A DNA stretch of 64,000 nt from Paenibacillus pinisoli (GTDB lineage Bacteria; Bacillota; Bacilli; Paenibacillales; Paenibacillaceae). The notes under the pieces were generated by a model, which was given only the letters and a program-made list of their open reading frames with translations, did not search any database and was not told the DNA's origin. Location: assembly GCF_003605435.1 (NCBI RefSeq), contig NZ_QXQB01000005.1:248001-312000 (forward strand), in the 5' to 3' direction. Positions 1-8,528 of this stretch are shown one piece after another (within the stretch, counting starts at the first letter, position 1; every line of letters begins with the position of its first letter). A program made the position numbers and the translations under genes.

Positions 1-504
1 CAAATCTGCCATCGTAATGAAATAAACAAGCGACGTAGACTTCAGCATCTCAATCCAGAGATTGCCCATCGGAGGCAGCATTCTCGCAATTGCTTGCGGC
101 AGGATAACCGACCGCATCCGGGCTAGCGGAGACAGATTCAGGGCGACAGACGCTTCGTATTGCCCCTTCGGTATAGCCTGTATAGCGCTTCTGACGATTT
201 CCCCTCCGTAGGCTCCGATGTTCAGCCCGATTGCAAGGACGGCAGACCAGGTTTTCGACAGGTCCAGCCCCGCGATTGGCAATGCAAAATACACCCAGAA
301 CAAAAGCACCAGCAGCGAAGCCGCCCGGAACAGCTCAATATATCCTCCCGCAAGCCAGCGGATCGGCTTCAGGGCAGATAGTCTGCCGAGACCAGATATA
401 AGGGCCAGCAGCATAGCCACTACGCCGGATAGCAGCGTAATCTTCACCGTCACTAGAGCGCCCTGCGCCAAATACGGCAGCCACTGGCTTATCGTACTCA
501 TCAT
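1..504 (-). CDS. ehuC: Ectoine-type ABC transporter permease, partial at 3' end
   Basis: The reading frame is open from two adjacent ATG codons (504 and 501) to the window edge, 168 codons, and the gene continues outside. It encodes a hydrophobic polar amino acid (HisM/GlnP-type) permease with a leading membrane segment, and the conserved cytoplasmic coupling loop is visible around residues 115-140 (Gly-Gln-x-Glu-Ala followed by a hydrophobic helix). It would form the membrane channel for the solute delivered by the lipoprotein encoded immediately upstream (ehuB stop at 506-508, essentially no gap). Assignment to the ectoine/hydroxyectoine system rests on that neighbour; a generic amino acid permease is the alternative. 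Confidence 0.85.
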   Translation of the reverse strand, partial: MMSTISQWLPYLAQGALVTVKITLLSGVVAMLLALISGLGRLSALKPIRWLAGGYIELFRAASLLVLLFWVYFALPIAGLDLSKTWSAVLAIGLNIGAYGGEIVRSAIQAIPKGQYEASVALNLSPLARMRSVILPQAIARMLPPMGNLWIEMLKSTSLVYFITMADL

Positions 505-505
505 G

Positions 506-1453
506 TTATTGTCCGCACAGCTGCTGTGCGGTGACATCGCCCGGCAGCTCTTGCTCCGTAAATCCGAACTTCGTCAAAATATCCAGCAGCTCGCCGCTTT
601 CCTTCATCTTCGCAAGCTCCGCATTAAAGGCGTCGCGGAACGAGGTATCATCCATTCGGAAAGCTGTCGCGCCATAGCCGCGTACGCTCTCTCCATCCAC
701 AAGCGGCTGCTCGAAGTCCATGACCCGTTCTATGCCGGGATCGTCCGCCGCATTAAGCCTGGATTGGAGCGCCGGCCCGGTCATCGTCATCGCATCCGCT
801 CTGCCGGACTGCAAGGCGCTGATCGCCGCATCCTGATCCGGCACGATGACCATCTGCTTCTCTGCAACTCCGGAAGCGGTCAAATAGCCGATCTCTACAG
901 CGCCCGCCATCACCGCCACTTTGGCATCGCTGTTCTCAGCTATCGCCGCATAGCTGTCAAGCTGGAGAGGATTGCCCGCTTTGACCGCCAGCCCTTCTCC
1001 GATGCTGTACTCAGGATCTGCGAATAATACAGCCGCACATCGGTCAGCGTTGATGAACATGCCGGCTGTGATCATATCGAACCGCTTGGCTTGCAGGCCA
1101 GCGACCAGAGCGGAGAATTCCGTCAGCTCGCCTCTCATCTCTCCGATGCCAAGCCTCTCAAGAATAACGCTGGCGATCTCGACAGCCTCGCCTGTCAGCT
1201 CGCCTTGCTCATTCTTATACGCATACGGATTTTCACCCGCGAAACCTACCGTTATGTACCCTTGCTGAACCGCCTTCTCCAGCGTCGTCAGCCCCGCGCC
1301 ATTGTTTTTTCCGTTGCCGCCATTCGTATCAGCCTCATTGTTCACGCCGCAAGCACCAATAAGCATGATGGTCATCAGCATGAAGGCCAACCATTTTCCG
1401 CGCAATTTGCATCCCAGCCTTTCCCAGTTTTTTGTTCTCTTCAAGGCTAACAT
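506..1453 (-). CDS. ehuB: Ectoine/hydroxyectoine ABC transporter substrate-binding lipoprotein
   Basis: The product is a 315-residue periplasmic-binding-fold protein of the amino acid (SBP_bac_3) family. A basic N-terminus, a hydrophobic stretch and a lipobox (LIGAC) mark it as a surface lipoprotein. The body matches what I know of EhuB closely: FDMITAGMF, an AVMAGAVEIGY block, and an ELPGDVTAQQLC tail. It would capture ectoines as osmoprotectant or carbon source and pass them to the permease that follows. The frame is open upstream to 1588, but the ATG at 1453 is preferred because GGAGC lies 9 bases before it and it places the signal peptide at the N-terminus. Confidence 0.85.
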   Translation of the reverse strand: MLALKRTKNWERLGCKLRGKWLAFMLMTIMLIGACGVNNEADTNGGNGKNNGAGLTTLEKAVQQGYITVGFAGENPYAYKNEQGELTGEAVEIASVILERLGIGEMRGELTEFSALVAGLQAKRFDMITAGMFINADRCAAVLFADPEYSIGEGLAVKAGNPLQLDSYAAIAENSDAKVAVMAGAVEIGYLTASGVAEKQMVIVPDQDAAISALQSGRADAMTMTGPALQSRLNAADDPGIERVMDFEQPLVDGESVRGYGATAFRMDDTSFRDAFNAELAKMKESGELLDILTKFGFTEQELPGDVTAQQLCGQ

Positions 1454-1813
1454 GAATCCAAAGCTCCGGTCATTTCCAGGAAAAGGCGATAATATATCGT
1501 ATGCTGGGCTAACTTTAGCTGAGGGAGGCTCACCCCGCTTCTCCTCCTTTTTCCTGCCATATCCTGCCTGATCGTTCCGGATAATCAAGTTTACATAACG
1601 GATGAAGTATGTTATATAAATAATCCTTATATATATTTCTGCTTGATTAACGTTTTCTAATTATAAATTTTTCTTATAAAAATATTGTCGAATGTTCCCG
1701 CTGCTTTCGTCCTCTTGTGTTTCATTTCGTCAAAAAATAACGGCTTCCCGCAGCGGCATCATTGCCGGCGGGAAGCCGTTTGACATTTCGATAACACAGC
1801 ACCCTAATCGAAT
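1454..1813. other. Gene-free AT-rich stretch between ehuB and lhr
   Basis: About 360 bp between the start of ehuB and the stop of the helicase gene, both on the minus strand. The part from 1600 to 1690 is very AT-rich and probably holds the ehu promoter, but I could not fix a convincing -35/-10 pair. The helicase terminator lies at 1739-1780. No protein frame with a ribosome site was seen. Confidence 0.5.
1739..1780 (-). terminator. Rho-independent terminator of the lhr gene
   Basis: A perfect 13-bp stem (1739-1751 with 1768-1780, AACGGCTTCCCGC and its complement) is followed on the minus strand by a T-rich run (TTATTTTTTG). It lies 34 bases past the helicase stop codon. Confidence 0.85.
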
Positions 1814-4800
1814 CTATAGCTTGCTCATCCACAGCACATACGAATGGCGGTCACGCTCCGCTCCCATCGCGGTGAGCAGCTTGGCAGCCTCAGATTGAGA
1901 AACAGGCTCTCCGTTCCATTCATCAATGACAATCTTCGCAAGCCCTTGCCGATGCAACACCGCGCTGAACATCGAACGCAGCTTCTGCATGCGCTGCTTC
2001 TCATTCTGCTCGCTGTCTGCATGAACTTCAAACACCTTCTTGCCGTTGCCCTCCAGCCAATATTGCCATTCTCCGCCGTCCAACACAACGTAGCTGCCCG
2101 CTTTCCTGGCATAGGCAGGCGCATTTGGCGTTTTTGCCGGCCAGTCGATGAACAGTCCGTAAGGATTAGCGGGATCGAGCGCTGACAGCACCGTAACCTT
2201 CCCCTCATCCTTGCCGGGCAGCGGGCTGCTCAGAGCTCTGGCGATATCCGGTGTTGTGAATTGCATAGCGGCGGCTCCTTCTACGAATACGCCCCGGGTC
2301 AGCGTCCCCCACTCTTCCAGCCTGGACAGAATAGGCAGCACCTCATCCCAGCGGAATGGCGTATAGGCCGATATAAGCTCCTTTGTAATAATGCCGTAGC
2401 TTTCTATCAATTGGTGAATCCAGCGGGAAGCGGATTTTCCTTGCAGCTCGGCGCCTGTTGAGACTGAAGGATCCTCCGGTCCGCCGCCAGTTGTGCTGGC
2501 GCCGGGCTTGCCGCCCAGCGTACCGGTCCAGTACCAGCGGCCGAAGCCGGATCCTGTGCGCGCCCAGTCCTTGCCTCTCTTGCCTATTCCAAGCCTGAGC
2601 GGCGCGAACTGATCATTGGATGCATGCCCCTCCCATGCCAGCTCCAGCAAGTCTTGCAGCGTCTCGCTTGGAGGCTTGCCGTACTGGCGGCTGAGCTGGG
2701 TCAGGAAGCTTGCCCCTCCTTCCTGAAGCAGGCGGAGCAGCTCGGGATGCGCCGTTGATCGGGTCAGCAGCTCATCGGCATAAGGGGCCAGCAAAGCGGA
2801 GTTCGATGCCAGGAAGAACGCAATCCTTCCCTCCTTCTGTCCGCTTGCCTTGCTGCCCAGCCAGATCACTTCTCCTGTGGCGCATAGCGCATCCAGCTCT
2901 TCCTTCCTGTAATCCTTCAGCCTTGAAGGAAACAGGAAGCTCTCCCAATGCGACGCCGGGAGGAACAGTCCTTGCAGACGGCTTATGATAGCGAGCAGCC
3001 CCTCTTGGCCTTGCAGCTGCGCCCCTTGCAAGGCATGCTGGCGATAAGCCAGATAGCCGCACCACCTCGCAGGCGCTATCGCGGGTACCTGCCCGCGCGC
3101 TTCACCAATCGACAGCCGGATCATTTGCTCGGCCGCCTTGCTGCTTGTCCAGATCCGCTCCGATTCGTCCGCGGCAAACGGAGCCTGTCTGATGATATTC
3201 TGCCGCAGCAGCTCATCTGTCAGTTGGCGGGCAGCCTTAAGACTCAGTGCCGGATACCGCTCGCAGAGCTCCGGCTCCGTATAGGACATCCTCCCTTCCG
3301 CATAGCGGCTAATGACGAACAGGCATGACGAAGCCGACTCCGGAAATGAAGCATAGATGTCCGCTTCGTCCGCGCATATCCAGCGAAGAATCGGCTCGGC
3401 ATCTTCCGGCCCTCGCAGATCGATCTCAAGCACAGCCCCGGCAGCTGCCAGCGACTGAATCCAGCCAGAGGCATCGGCTCCCGCAACCGAGATCATCTCC
3501 GATAAGCTCATATCCCCGCGAATCTTCAAGCTGCTTCGCAGATCTTCAGCAGAACCAATCTTGCCGGAGCGCCGGACGATCCGCTCTTCAACCTTGCGCA
3601 GCACATCTTCCGAGACGCTTCGCTTCACCGCATCGCGCCCGAACAGCTCACCTGCGAGGTCTTTGCTGATATGAAGCAGGCCGGCCTTGGTCGCCGCATC
3701 AAGACCATCGCCCTCATACAGCCTCATATTGACGTAATCGGCAAGAAATTGTGTGGCCATCGGCGATGGATATTCCGTTTCCCTTACGACGACCTCAATC
3801 TCCCCGCCTTGTATCGATGCCAACAGCGTTCGCAAGGATACAAGATCGAGGTAATCGTACAGGCATTCCCTCATCGCTTCCGTCAGGAACGGGAATGATT
3901 CGGCGTACGGCAGCGATTCGCGCAGCAGCTCCTCGCTGCGCAGCCGCTTCTGCCACATGGGGACTCGTGTGAAGCTTCTGGCAAGCAGCAGCGACGTCTC
4001 CGCGATGCGGCGGAAGGCAATCGCAAGCAGCGGCGAGCCCGTCACAGCTTCCGTCAGCAGCGGCTCGGCATTGGCAGGCGTCACTTCCCAGATCATTCTT
4101 AGCCAGGAGGCATCCCACTCCGGCAGCACGAACTCAATACCATTGTCCTTCGCGTTGCCGTACAGCTGATAAGGCAGCGAGCGCTCGAACTGCCGCTGGA
4201 TGGCGAGCAGCCAAGTCCGGTTCAGCCTTCTGCCATACGGATTCAGGATGATGACATGGGTCTGGTTCATCATATCCTTGTAATGCTCGATCACAATCCG
4301 ACTAGCTGTCGGCAGCGAGCTGAAGGCATGCTGGGAGACGATATAGCCAAGCAGCTCTCCCGCTGTATAATCATCCAAGCCATATTCTCTCCCCAGCCAC
4401 GCCACCACAGCGTCCAGGCGAGCTTCGCCAGCCTGATAGGCCGAGCGCCAGTTGCTCCACTGCTTTTGTCTGGGACGATCAGGTGACGGATCAAGCGCCA
4501 GACGCTCCGACAGGCTCTCGATTAGCTCGCCGACCTTCATGCCGAGCGCAAGCGTGCGGCCGGGACCTTCATTGCGCCAGAACGGCACCTCGCTGAAGCT
4601 GTTGGCAGCTTCAGTGACATAAACCCTGTCCTTGTCGATCTTGCGGATCATCCAAGAGCTTGTCCCGAGCAAGAATACGTCACCTACCCGGCTCTCATGC
4701 ACGAATTCCTCGTCCAGCTCGCCTAGGTGGGTGCGACTGTCGAGATGATGCACAGGAAAGTGGGAGGACTGCGGGATCGTGCCCGCGCCGGTCATCGCCG

Positions 4801-6340
4801 CAATAGAGGTATTGCCTCTCTTCGATAGCAGCCCTGTATCGCGGTTCCAATCCAATATCGGCCTCGCAAAAGGATACAGTCCCGCCAGCACCGCAAGCGT
4901 GCTCATCAAGTGCTCCTTCTCCAGCTGCCGGTAGCTGTAGCTGCCAAGCAACAGCCCATACAGGGCATCTACCGTCAATTCGGCTGAAGCCACTATGGCA
5001 ATAATTTGCTGAGATAGAACATCCAGCGGCTTCTCGGGCATGCGGATCGGTTCAATCTCCCGATTCGCAATCAGGCCGCCCAGAACGGCAGCCTCGGGCA
5101 GTACGCCGCGCTGGCGAACCACAATTACTCCTTTCGATATATCGCCGACTGCGTGGCCTGCGCGTCCAATGCGCTGTATGCCGGATGCGGCTTCCAGCGG
5201 GGAATCGATCTGGATCACCAGATCGATGTGGCCTACATCAATGCCAAGCTCCAGCGATGAGGTCGCCACGAGACAGCGCAGCTCGCCGTTCTTCAGCAAG
5301 GCTTCCGCCTCCAGCCGCTTCTCCTTGGACATGCTTCCGTGATGGGACCTCGCCATCTGATAGCCGGCATGATCGTTAATGCGCAGCACAAGCCGCTCGC
5401 ACAGCCTGCGGCTGTTCACGAACACCAGCGCCGAAGTGCAGTTCGCCATCAGGTCGAAGATGCGTTGCAGAATCGGCAGCCATACGCCGTCTCTCGTCTG
5501 TGCCGGCACACTTGTATCCGGCATCGTCACGCGAACATCCATTCGCTTCTCCATCCGGCTCTCAACGATATGTACGGGCCGAAGTGAGTAGCCGAGCGGG
5601 TATTGCTCTTCCTCTGGCGCTTCCAGAGGAGGCGGACTGCCAGCTTCACGCTTCGGTTCAAGCCCGCCGAGGAATTGCGCCACCTTCCACATTGGTTTCT
5701 GGGTCGCCGACACTCCGAGCCGCTGGATACGAATCCCGTCAGCCGAGTTATGCTGGAGACGTTCCAGCGACACCGAGAGATGGGCTCCGCGCTTGTCGCC
5801 GGCCAGATCATGAATTTCATCAATAATCACATACCGGACTTCACTCAGCATTCCTCTGCCTTGCTCAGAGGTCAACAGGATGTACAGAGATTCCGGCGTT
5901 GTAATTAGCAGCTCCGGCGGGTTCTTCAGCATGGACGCCCGCTGGGAGGATGGCGTATCACCCGTCCGTACGCCGCTTCGAAACCCGGGCCATGGCAGTC
6001 CGAGCTTCTTCGCCTCCTCCTCCAGCCCTCCGGCAAAGGACAGCACATGATGCTGTATGTCATTGTTAAGCGCTTTGAGCGGCGTAATATATAACAGCTT
6101 GACCCCTTTTCGGACCGGCAATTTGCCGCCGGCTTTCGCTTGAACAATCGCGTTCATGCAGGGCAGCAAGCCTGCCAATGTCTTTCCTGATCCAGTAGGG
6201 GCGGCAATTAACGTATGCCGTTCCTCCATGATGGACGCCCACGCTCTTGCTTGCACATCCGTAGGCTCGCCGAACGAGCTGCGGAACCAGGACATGACCG
6301 CGGGATGCCATACTGCGCTATTCCAATCGTACTCAGGCAT
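1814..6340 (-). CDS. lhr: Lhr-family large ATP-dependent helicase
   Basis: The product is a 1508-residue superfamily 2 helicase. Walker A (APTGSGKT) lies near residues 47-54, the DEIH Walker B near 174, the SAT motif near 211 and the QRIGRAGH motif VI near 400. A winged-helix and Lhr-core region follows, then a long C-terminal extension, giving about the length of E. coli Lhr (about 1540). The family unwinds DNA and RNA-DNA hybrids and is linked to repair. The start at 6340 is chosen over the frame's upstream ATG because GGAG lies 11 bases before it and the N-terminus (MPEYDWN) then begins just before the Q-motif region. It stands alone, divergent from the flavoprotein gene at 6463, with a terminator behind it. 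Confidence 0.9.
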   Translation of the reverse strand: MPEYDWNSAVWHPAVMSWFRSSFGEPTDVQARAWASIMEERHTLIAAPTGSGKTLAGLLPCMNAIVQAKAGGKLPVRKGVKLLYITPLKALNNDIQHHVLSFAGGLEEEAKKLGLPWPGFRSGVRTGDTPSSQRASMLKNPPELLITTPESLYILLTSEQGRGMLSEVRYVIIDEIHDLAGDKRGAHLSVSLERLQHNSADGIRIQRLGVSATQKPMWKVAQFLGGLEPKREAGSPPPLEAPEEEQYPLGYSLRPVHIVESRMEKRMDVRVTMPDTSVPAQTRDGVWLPILQRIFDLMANCTSALVFVNSRRLCERLVLRINDHAGYQMARSHHGSMSKEKRLEAEALLKNGELRCLVATSSLELGIDVGHIDLVIQIDSPLEAASGIQRIGRAGHAVGDISKGVIVVRQRGVLPEAAVLGGLIANREIEPIRMPEKPLDVLSQQIIAIVASAELTVDALYGLLLGSYSYRQLEKEHLMSTLAVLAGLYPFARPILDWNRDTGLLSKRGNTSIAAMTGAGTIPQSSHFPVHHLDSRTHLGELDEEFVHESRVGDVFLLGTSSWMIRKIDKDRVYVTEAANSFSEVPFWRNEGPGRTLALGMKVGELIESLSERLALDPSPDRPRQKQWSNWRSAYQAGEARLDAVVAWLGREYGLDDYTAGELLGYIVSQHAFSSLPTASRIVIEHYKDMMNQTHVIILNPYGRRLNRTWLLAIQRQFERSLPYQLYGNAKDNGIEFVLPEWDASWLRMIWEVTPANAEPLLTEAVTGSPLLAIAFRRIAETSLLLARSFTRVPMWQKRLRSEELLRESLPYAESFPFLTEAMRECLYDYLDLVSLRTLLASIQGGEIEVVVRETEYPSPMATQFLADYVNMRLYEGDGLDAATKAGLLHISKDLAGELFGRDAVKRSVSEDVLRKVEERIVRRSGKIGSAEDLRSSLKIRGDMSLSEMISVAGADASGWIQSLAAAGAVLEIDLRGPEDAEPILRWICADEADIYASFPESASSCLFVISRYAEGRMSYTEPELCERYPALSLKAARQLTDELLRQNIIRQAPFAADESERIWTSSKAAEQMIRLSIGEARGQVPAIAPARWCGYLAYRQHALQGAQLQGQEGLLAIISRLQGLFLPASHWESFLFPSRLKDYRKEELDALCATGEVIWLGSKASGQKEGRIAFFLASNSALLAPYADELLTRSTAHPELLRLLQEGGASFLTQLSRQYGKPPSETLQDLLELAWEGHASNDQFAPLRLGIGKRGKDWARTGSGFGRWYWTGTLGGKPGASTTGGGPEDPSVSTGAELQGKSASRWIHQLIESYGIITKELISAYTPFRWDEVLPILSRLEEWGTLTRGVFVEGAAAMQFTTPDIARALSSPLPGKDEGKVTVLSALDPANPYGLFIDWPAKTPNAPAYARKAGSYVVLDGGEWQYWLEGNGKKVFEVHADSEQNEKQRMQKLRSMFSAVLHRQGLAKIVIDEWNGEPVSQSEAAKLLTAMGAERDRHSYVLWMSKL

Positions 6341-6462
6341 AACTTTCAACTCCAACCGGCATAATAGTGACATTCTAGTCCTTGCCATCTTATGTCCAAT
6401 TATAGCAGTGATTGCAGCGGCAGAATAAGGAAATCATTCGAAATCGGTAAAGGAGTGGCATA

Positions 6463-7368
6463 ATGAACGTTTGGGATGTGGCCATTATCGGAGGCGGACC
6501 GGCCGGGCTGAGCGCTGCGCTGGTGCTTGGACGCGCACTGCGTTCTGTAATTGTGATTGACGAGGATAAGCCGCGCCACGCCGCCGCGCGCAGCTCGCAC
6601 GGCTACTTGACGAGAGACGGCATCTCTCCGACCGAATTCAGAGAGCTTGGTCGCAAGGATGTCCGCGCATACGAACTGGTTCGGATCGAGCATGATACCG
6701 CTGAAGAGGCCGTGAAACGAGACGAACATTTTCATATACAAACCGCAACAGGGAAGTCCTACATAAGCAAATATCTCATTGTAGCGACTGGCGTCCGCGA
6801 CGAACTGCCCCCCATCCCGGGCATACAGGAGCGTTATGGCGTCTCTGTCTTCCCCTGCCCTTATTGCGATGGCTGGGAGCACCGCGGCGAGCCGCTGGCG
6901 GTCATCGGAAGCGGAGCGCAATTGTTCGGTTATGCGCAGCTGATCTTTAATTGGAGCCGTGACCTCGCTGTATTCACAGACGGAGCTTCCATGCTGACGC
7001 TCGATCAGAAGCACGCGCTTCAGGACCGCGGTATTGCCCTGTATGAGCAGCCAATCAAATCGCTGGCGGGCGCCGGCGGAGGGCTGGAGAAGATTGTGCT
7101 GGAAGACGGGCAGGAAATCAAGCGGCGAATTGCCTTCTTGGCAGATACGGGAGCGCGGGAGACGACCGGCATTGCAGATAATCTTGGCGTGAAGCGCGGA
7201 GAAGACGGACAATACGAGACGATGGAGCATGGCAGCACACAAATCGATGGATTATATATAATTGGCGACGCCAAGCATTATTTTACGGGGCTGATCGGGG
7301 CTGCCAGCGAAGGTTATGAGGCGGGAGTTGCCGTTAACCGGAAGCTCGTGGAGGAAGATTGGGTTTAG
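6463..7368 (+). CDS. NAD(P)/FAD-dependent thioredoxin-reductase-like oxidoreductase
   Basis: A 301-residue two-domain flavoprotein with an N-terminal FAD dinucleotide motif (IIGGGPAGLSAA, residues 7-18), a redox CPYC pair in FPCPYCDGWEH around residue 132, a second Rossmann motif (VIGSGAQ) near 147, and the C-terminal YIIGDAKHYF segment that closes over FAD. The CPYCDGWE signature is that of small thioredoxin-reductase-like disulfide reductases and oxidases rather than true TrxB (CATC-type). The substrate is unknown. AAAGGAG lies 7 bases before the ATG. It is monocistronic and divergent from lhr. Confidence 0.85.
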   Translation: MNVWDVAIIGGGPAGLSAALVLGRALRSVIVIDEDKPRHAAARSSHGYLTRDGISPTEFRELGRKDVRAYELVRIEHDTAEEAVKRDEHFHIQTATGKSYISKYLIVATGVRDELPPIPGIQERYGVSVFPCPYCDGWEHRGEPLAVIGSGAQLFGYAQLIFNWSRDLAVFTDGASMLTLDQKHALQDRGIALYEQPIKSLAGAGGGLEKIVLEDGQEIKRRIAFLADTGARETTGIADNLGVKRGEDGQYETMEHGSTQIDGLYIIGDAKHYFTGLIGAASEGYEAGVAVNRKLVEEDWV

Positions 7369-7476
7369 TGTCGATAAGTATTCAAGCTCTAGGGCCATGT
7401 TGCGACAAACATTTCACCTCCACTCTGATAGGATCATAGGCATGTCGCCTATATCTAGCAGAGGAGAGTTGCGAGA

Positions 7477-7767
7477 ATGAAATTGATTATGAATGAAAGT
7501 TTCAACAACGAAACCATCAACTTTGACGGCTTTAGCTTCAAAAATTGCAGTTTTACGAACTGTGTCATCCTCATTACGACGCTGAACTTCCACTTCGAGG
7601 GCTGTTCGTTCTATGGCTCCGCGCTGCACGTGAACCCGGATCTGCCGATCTTCGAAGTATCCCACCGGCTCTCACAATCCGTCTATGACAGCGATACGAA
7701 TTGCTATCGTGACGATTACAAATATCCGAACACGAAAGTGCCGCTGCCTACCACGAACGTCCATTAA
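7477..7767 (+). CDS. Small uncharacterised protein with phenylalanine-rich repeats
   Basis: A 96-residue protein with a strong GAGGAGAG ribosome site 8 bases before its ATG. The first half carries short F-x-x-C/F-x-F-x-N periodicity (FDGFSFKNCSF, then FHFEGCSF), reminiscent of one turn of a pentapeptide-repeat or beta-helix protein but too short for a full solenoid. The second half is polar with Tyr, Asp and Pro. There is no signal peptide and no membrane segment. An inverted repeat (ATAGGC, GCCTAT) lies just upstream near 7437-7453. The function is unknown. Confidence 0.7.
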   Translation: MKLIMNESFNNETINFDGFSFKNCSFTNCVILITTLNFHFEGCSFYGSALHVNPDLPIFEVSHRLSQSVYDSDTNCYRDDYKYPNTKVPLPTTNVH

Positions 7768-7800
7768 TCAACAGCTTTAGAGCTGCCCCGGAATGAAAAA

Positions 7801-7847
7801 AAAGAACCTCCCAAGGCGCTAGTCATGCGTCTCCCGGGAGGTTCTTT
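7801..7847 (-). terminator. Terminator between convergent genes
   Basis: A 12-bp perfect stem (7801-7812 with 7836-7847, AAAGAACCTCCC). On the minus strand it is followed by a run of T, so it ends the CD3324-family gene. It may also stop transcription of the 96-residue gene from the other side. Confidence 0.8.
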
Positions 7848-7882
7848 GTATATCGTCCGCTCGAATTGTATCATGTCATCAT

Positions 7883-8149
7883 TCAGCGTGCTTTCACAAT
7901 AATCTTGCGAATGCTCTCGCTGGACAGATGATACTTGCGCTCCAGCTCGGCTACGGTCGCCCCGTTGCTGTAATGCTGGAATATTTCTTTGTTGCGTTCC
8001 GCCAGAAGCTTGCGCGTGCCGCTCACTTCACCCCAGCTTGCGCGCTGGTTGGACGGTTTTGGAATGTAGATCAGATCGCCTTGGATATATTTTTGCAGCT
8101 CCAACAGGAGACTAGGGGGAAGCACGTCTCTTCCATTTTTGTAGTTCAC
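7883..8149 (-). CDS. CD3324-family small helix-turn-helix protein
   Basis: An 88-residue protein starting at a GTG. The pattern YxNGRDVLPPSLLxELQKYIQGDLIYIPK, an RASWGE block and a C-terminal helix-turn-helix (ATVAELERKYHLSSESIRKI) are typical of the CD3324/Mor-like family of small DNA-binding proteins in Firmicutes, whose targets are not known. The frame opens further upstream at a TTG (8167), but AGGAGG sits exactly over the next two codons and 9 bases before the GTG, so 8149 is the real start. The first 38 bases overlap a 36-codon mini-ORF in another frame (8112-8222), suggesting translational coupling. Confidence 0.8.
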   Translation of the reverse strand: MNYKNGRDVLPPSLLLELQKYIQGDLIYIPKPSNQRASWGEVSGTRKLLAERNKEIFQHYSNGATVAELERKYHLSSESIRKIIVKAR

Positions 8150-8222
8150 GGTATAAGTCCTCCTCAAATAAGTTCAAACGTTTTGCCTGCAGCGTGTCAT
8201 TCATCATTACAACATTTTCCAT
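8112..8222 (-). CDS. Overlapping 36-codon upstream ORF
   Basis: An ATG at 8222 preceded by GGGAGG at 9 bases opens a 36-residue frame rich in charged residues (LFEEDLYRELQKWKRR) that would be a helical, basic-ended peptide. It ends at 8112, inside the coding sequence of the CD3324-family gene, whose own Shine-Dalgarno AGGAGG is made of this ORF's Glu-Glu codons. It could be a small protein or simply a coupling leader that opens the downstream ribosome site. No known family was recognised. Confidence 0.45.
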   Translation of the reverse strand: MENVVMMNDTLQAKRLNLFEEDLYRELQKWKRRASP

Positions 8223-8292
8223 GTCTTGCCGCCTCCCTTTCGAATTAGTATTTGGGGTGGTCCCCGTGCTTCTTATGAAGCGTCACTTTTCC

Positions 8293-8321
8293 ATTATAAA
8301 GAAAACCAATTTTGAGCACAA
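8293..8321 (-). promoter_or_regulatory. Sigma-A-type promoter of the CD3324-family gene
   Basis: On the minus strand TTGTGC (8316-8321), a 17-base spacer and TATAAT (8293-8298). Transcription would begin near 8286, giving a leader of about 60 bases before the upstream mini-ORF. Confidence 0.65.
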
Positions 8322-8340
8322 TCGTTTTTTTACAAATAAA

Positions 8341-8360
8341 AAGAGGCCCGAAGGCCTCTT
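8341..8360 (-). terminator. Terminator after the DMT gene and the mini-ORF
   Basis: A perfect 8-bp stem, AAGAGGCC with a CGAA loop, read on the minus strand with TTTTTATTTG following. It separates the DMT transcript from the CD3324 promoter just downstream. Confidence 0.75.
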
Positions 8361-8370
8361 CGTTTACGGC

Positions 8371-8392
8371 GATCTCCGATTAAACGGAGATC
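8371..8392 (-). repeat. Hairpin containing the stop codon of a mini-ORF
   Basis: GATCTCCG (8371-8378) pairs with CGGAGATC (8385-8392) around a 6-base loop. On the minus strand the TAA of the 30-codon ORF lies in the loop. It stands 10 bases before the terminator stem, so the two hairpins are in tandem. Confidence 0.6.
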
Positions 8393-8472
8393 ACCTCTAA
8401 GTTGTGAATCACACGGATCAGCTCCTTTCCTTCACGTAATGCGTCGGCCCGACAACCTAAGTATACTGCCAT
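8380..8472 (-). CDS. Candidate small ORF (30 codons, or 10 from an inner GTG)
   Basis: Downstream of the DMT gene an ATG at 8472 opens 30 codons (DALREGKELIRVIHNLEVISV-like C-terminus). That ATG has no good ribosome site. An in-frame GTG at 8412 has AAAGGAG 9 bases before it and would yield only VIHNLEVISV. The stop lies in a hairpin loop followed by a terminator. It may be a leader-type peptide, a small protein, or a chance frame. Confidence 0.35.
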   Translation of the reverse strand: MAVYLGCRADALREGKELIRVIHNLEVISV

Positions 8473-8528
8473 TGCATGGAAACCAGAAAGGAATAAAACG
8501 GGTTAAAAAAAACTTTACCAAATCCGTG

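Noticed and set aside
218..1027. 269-codon plus-strand frame over ehuC/ehuB
   Set aside because: It is antisense to two well-identified genes, has no ribosome site, and its protein resembles nothing.
6400..7242. 280-codon minus-strand frame antisense to the flavoprotein gene
   Set aside because: The plus-strand gene has a complete FAD motif, CPYC pair and ribosome site; the antisense protein shows no domain.
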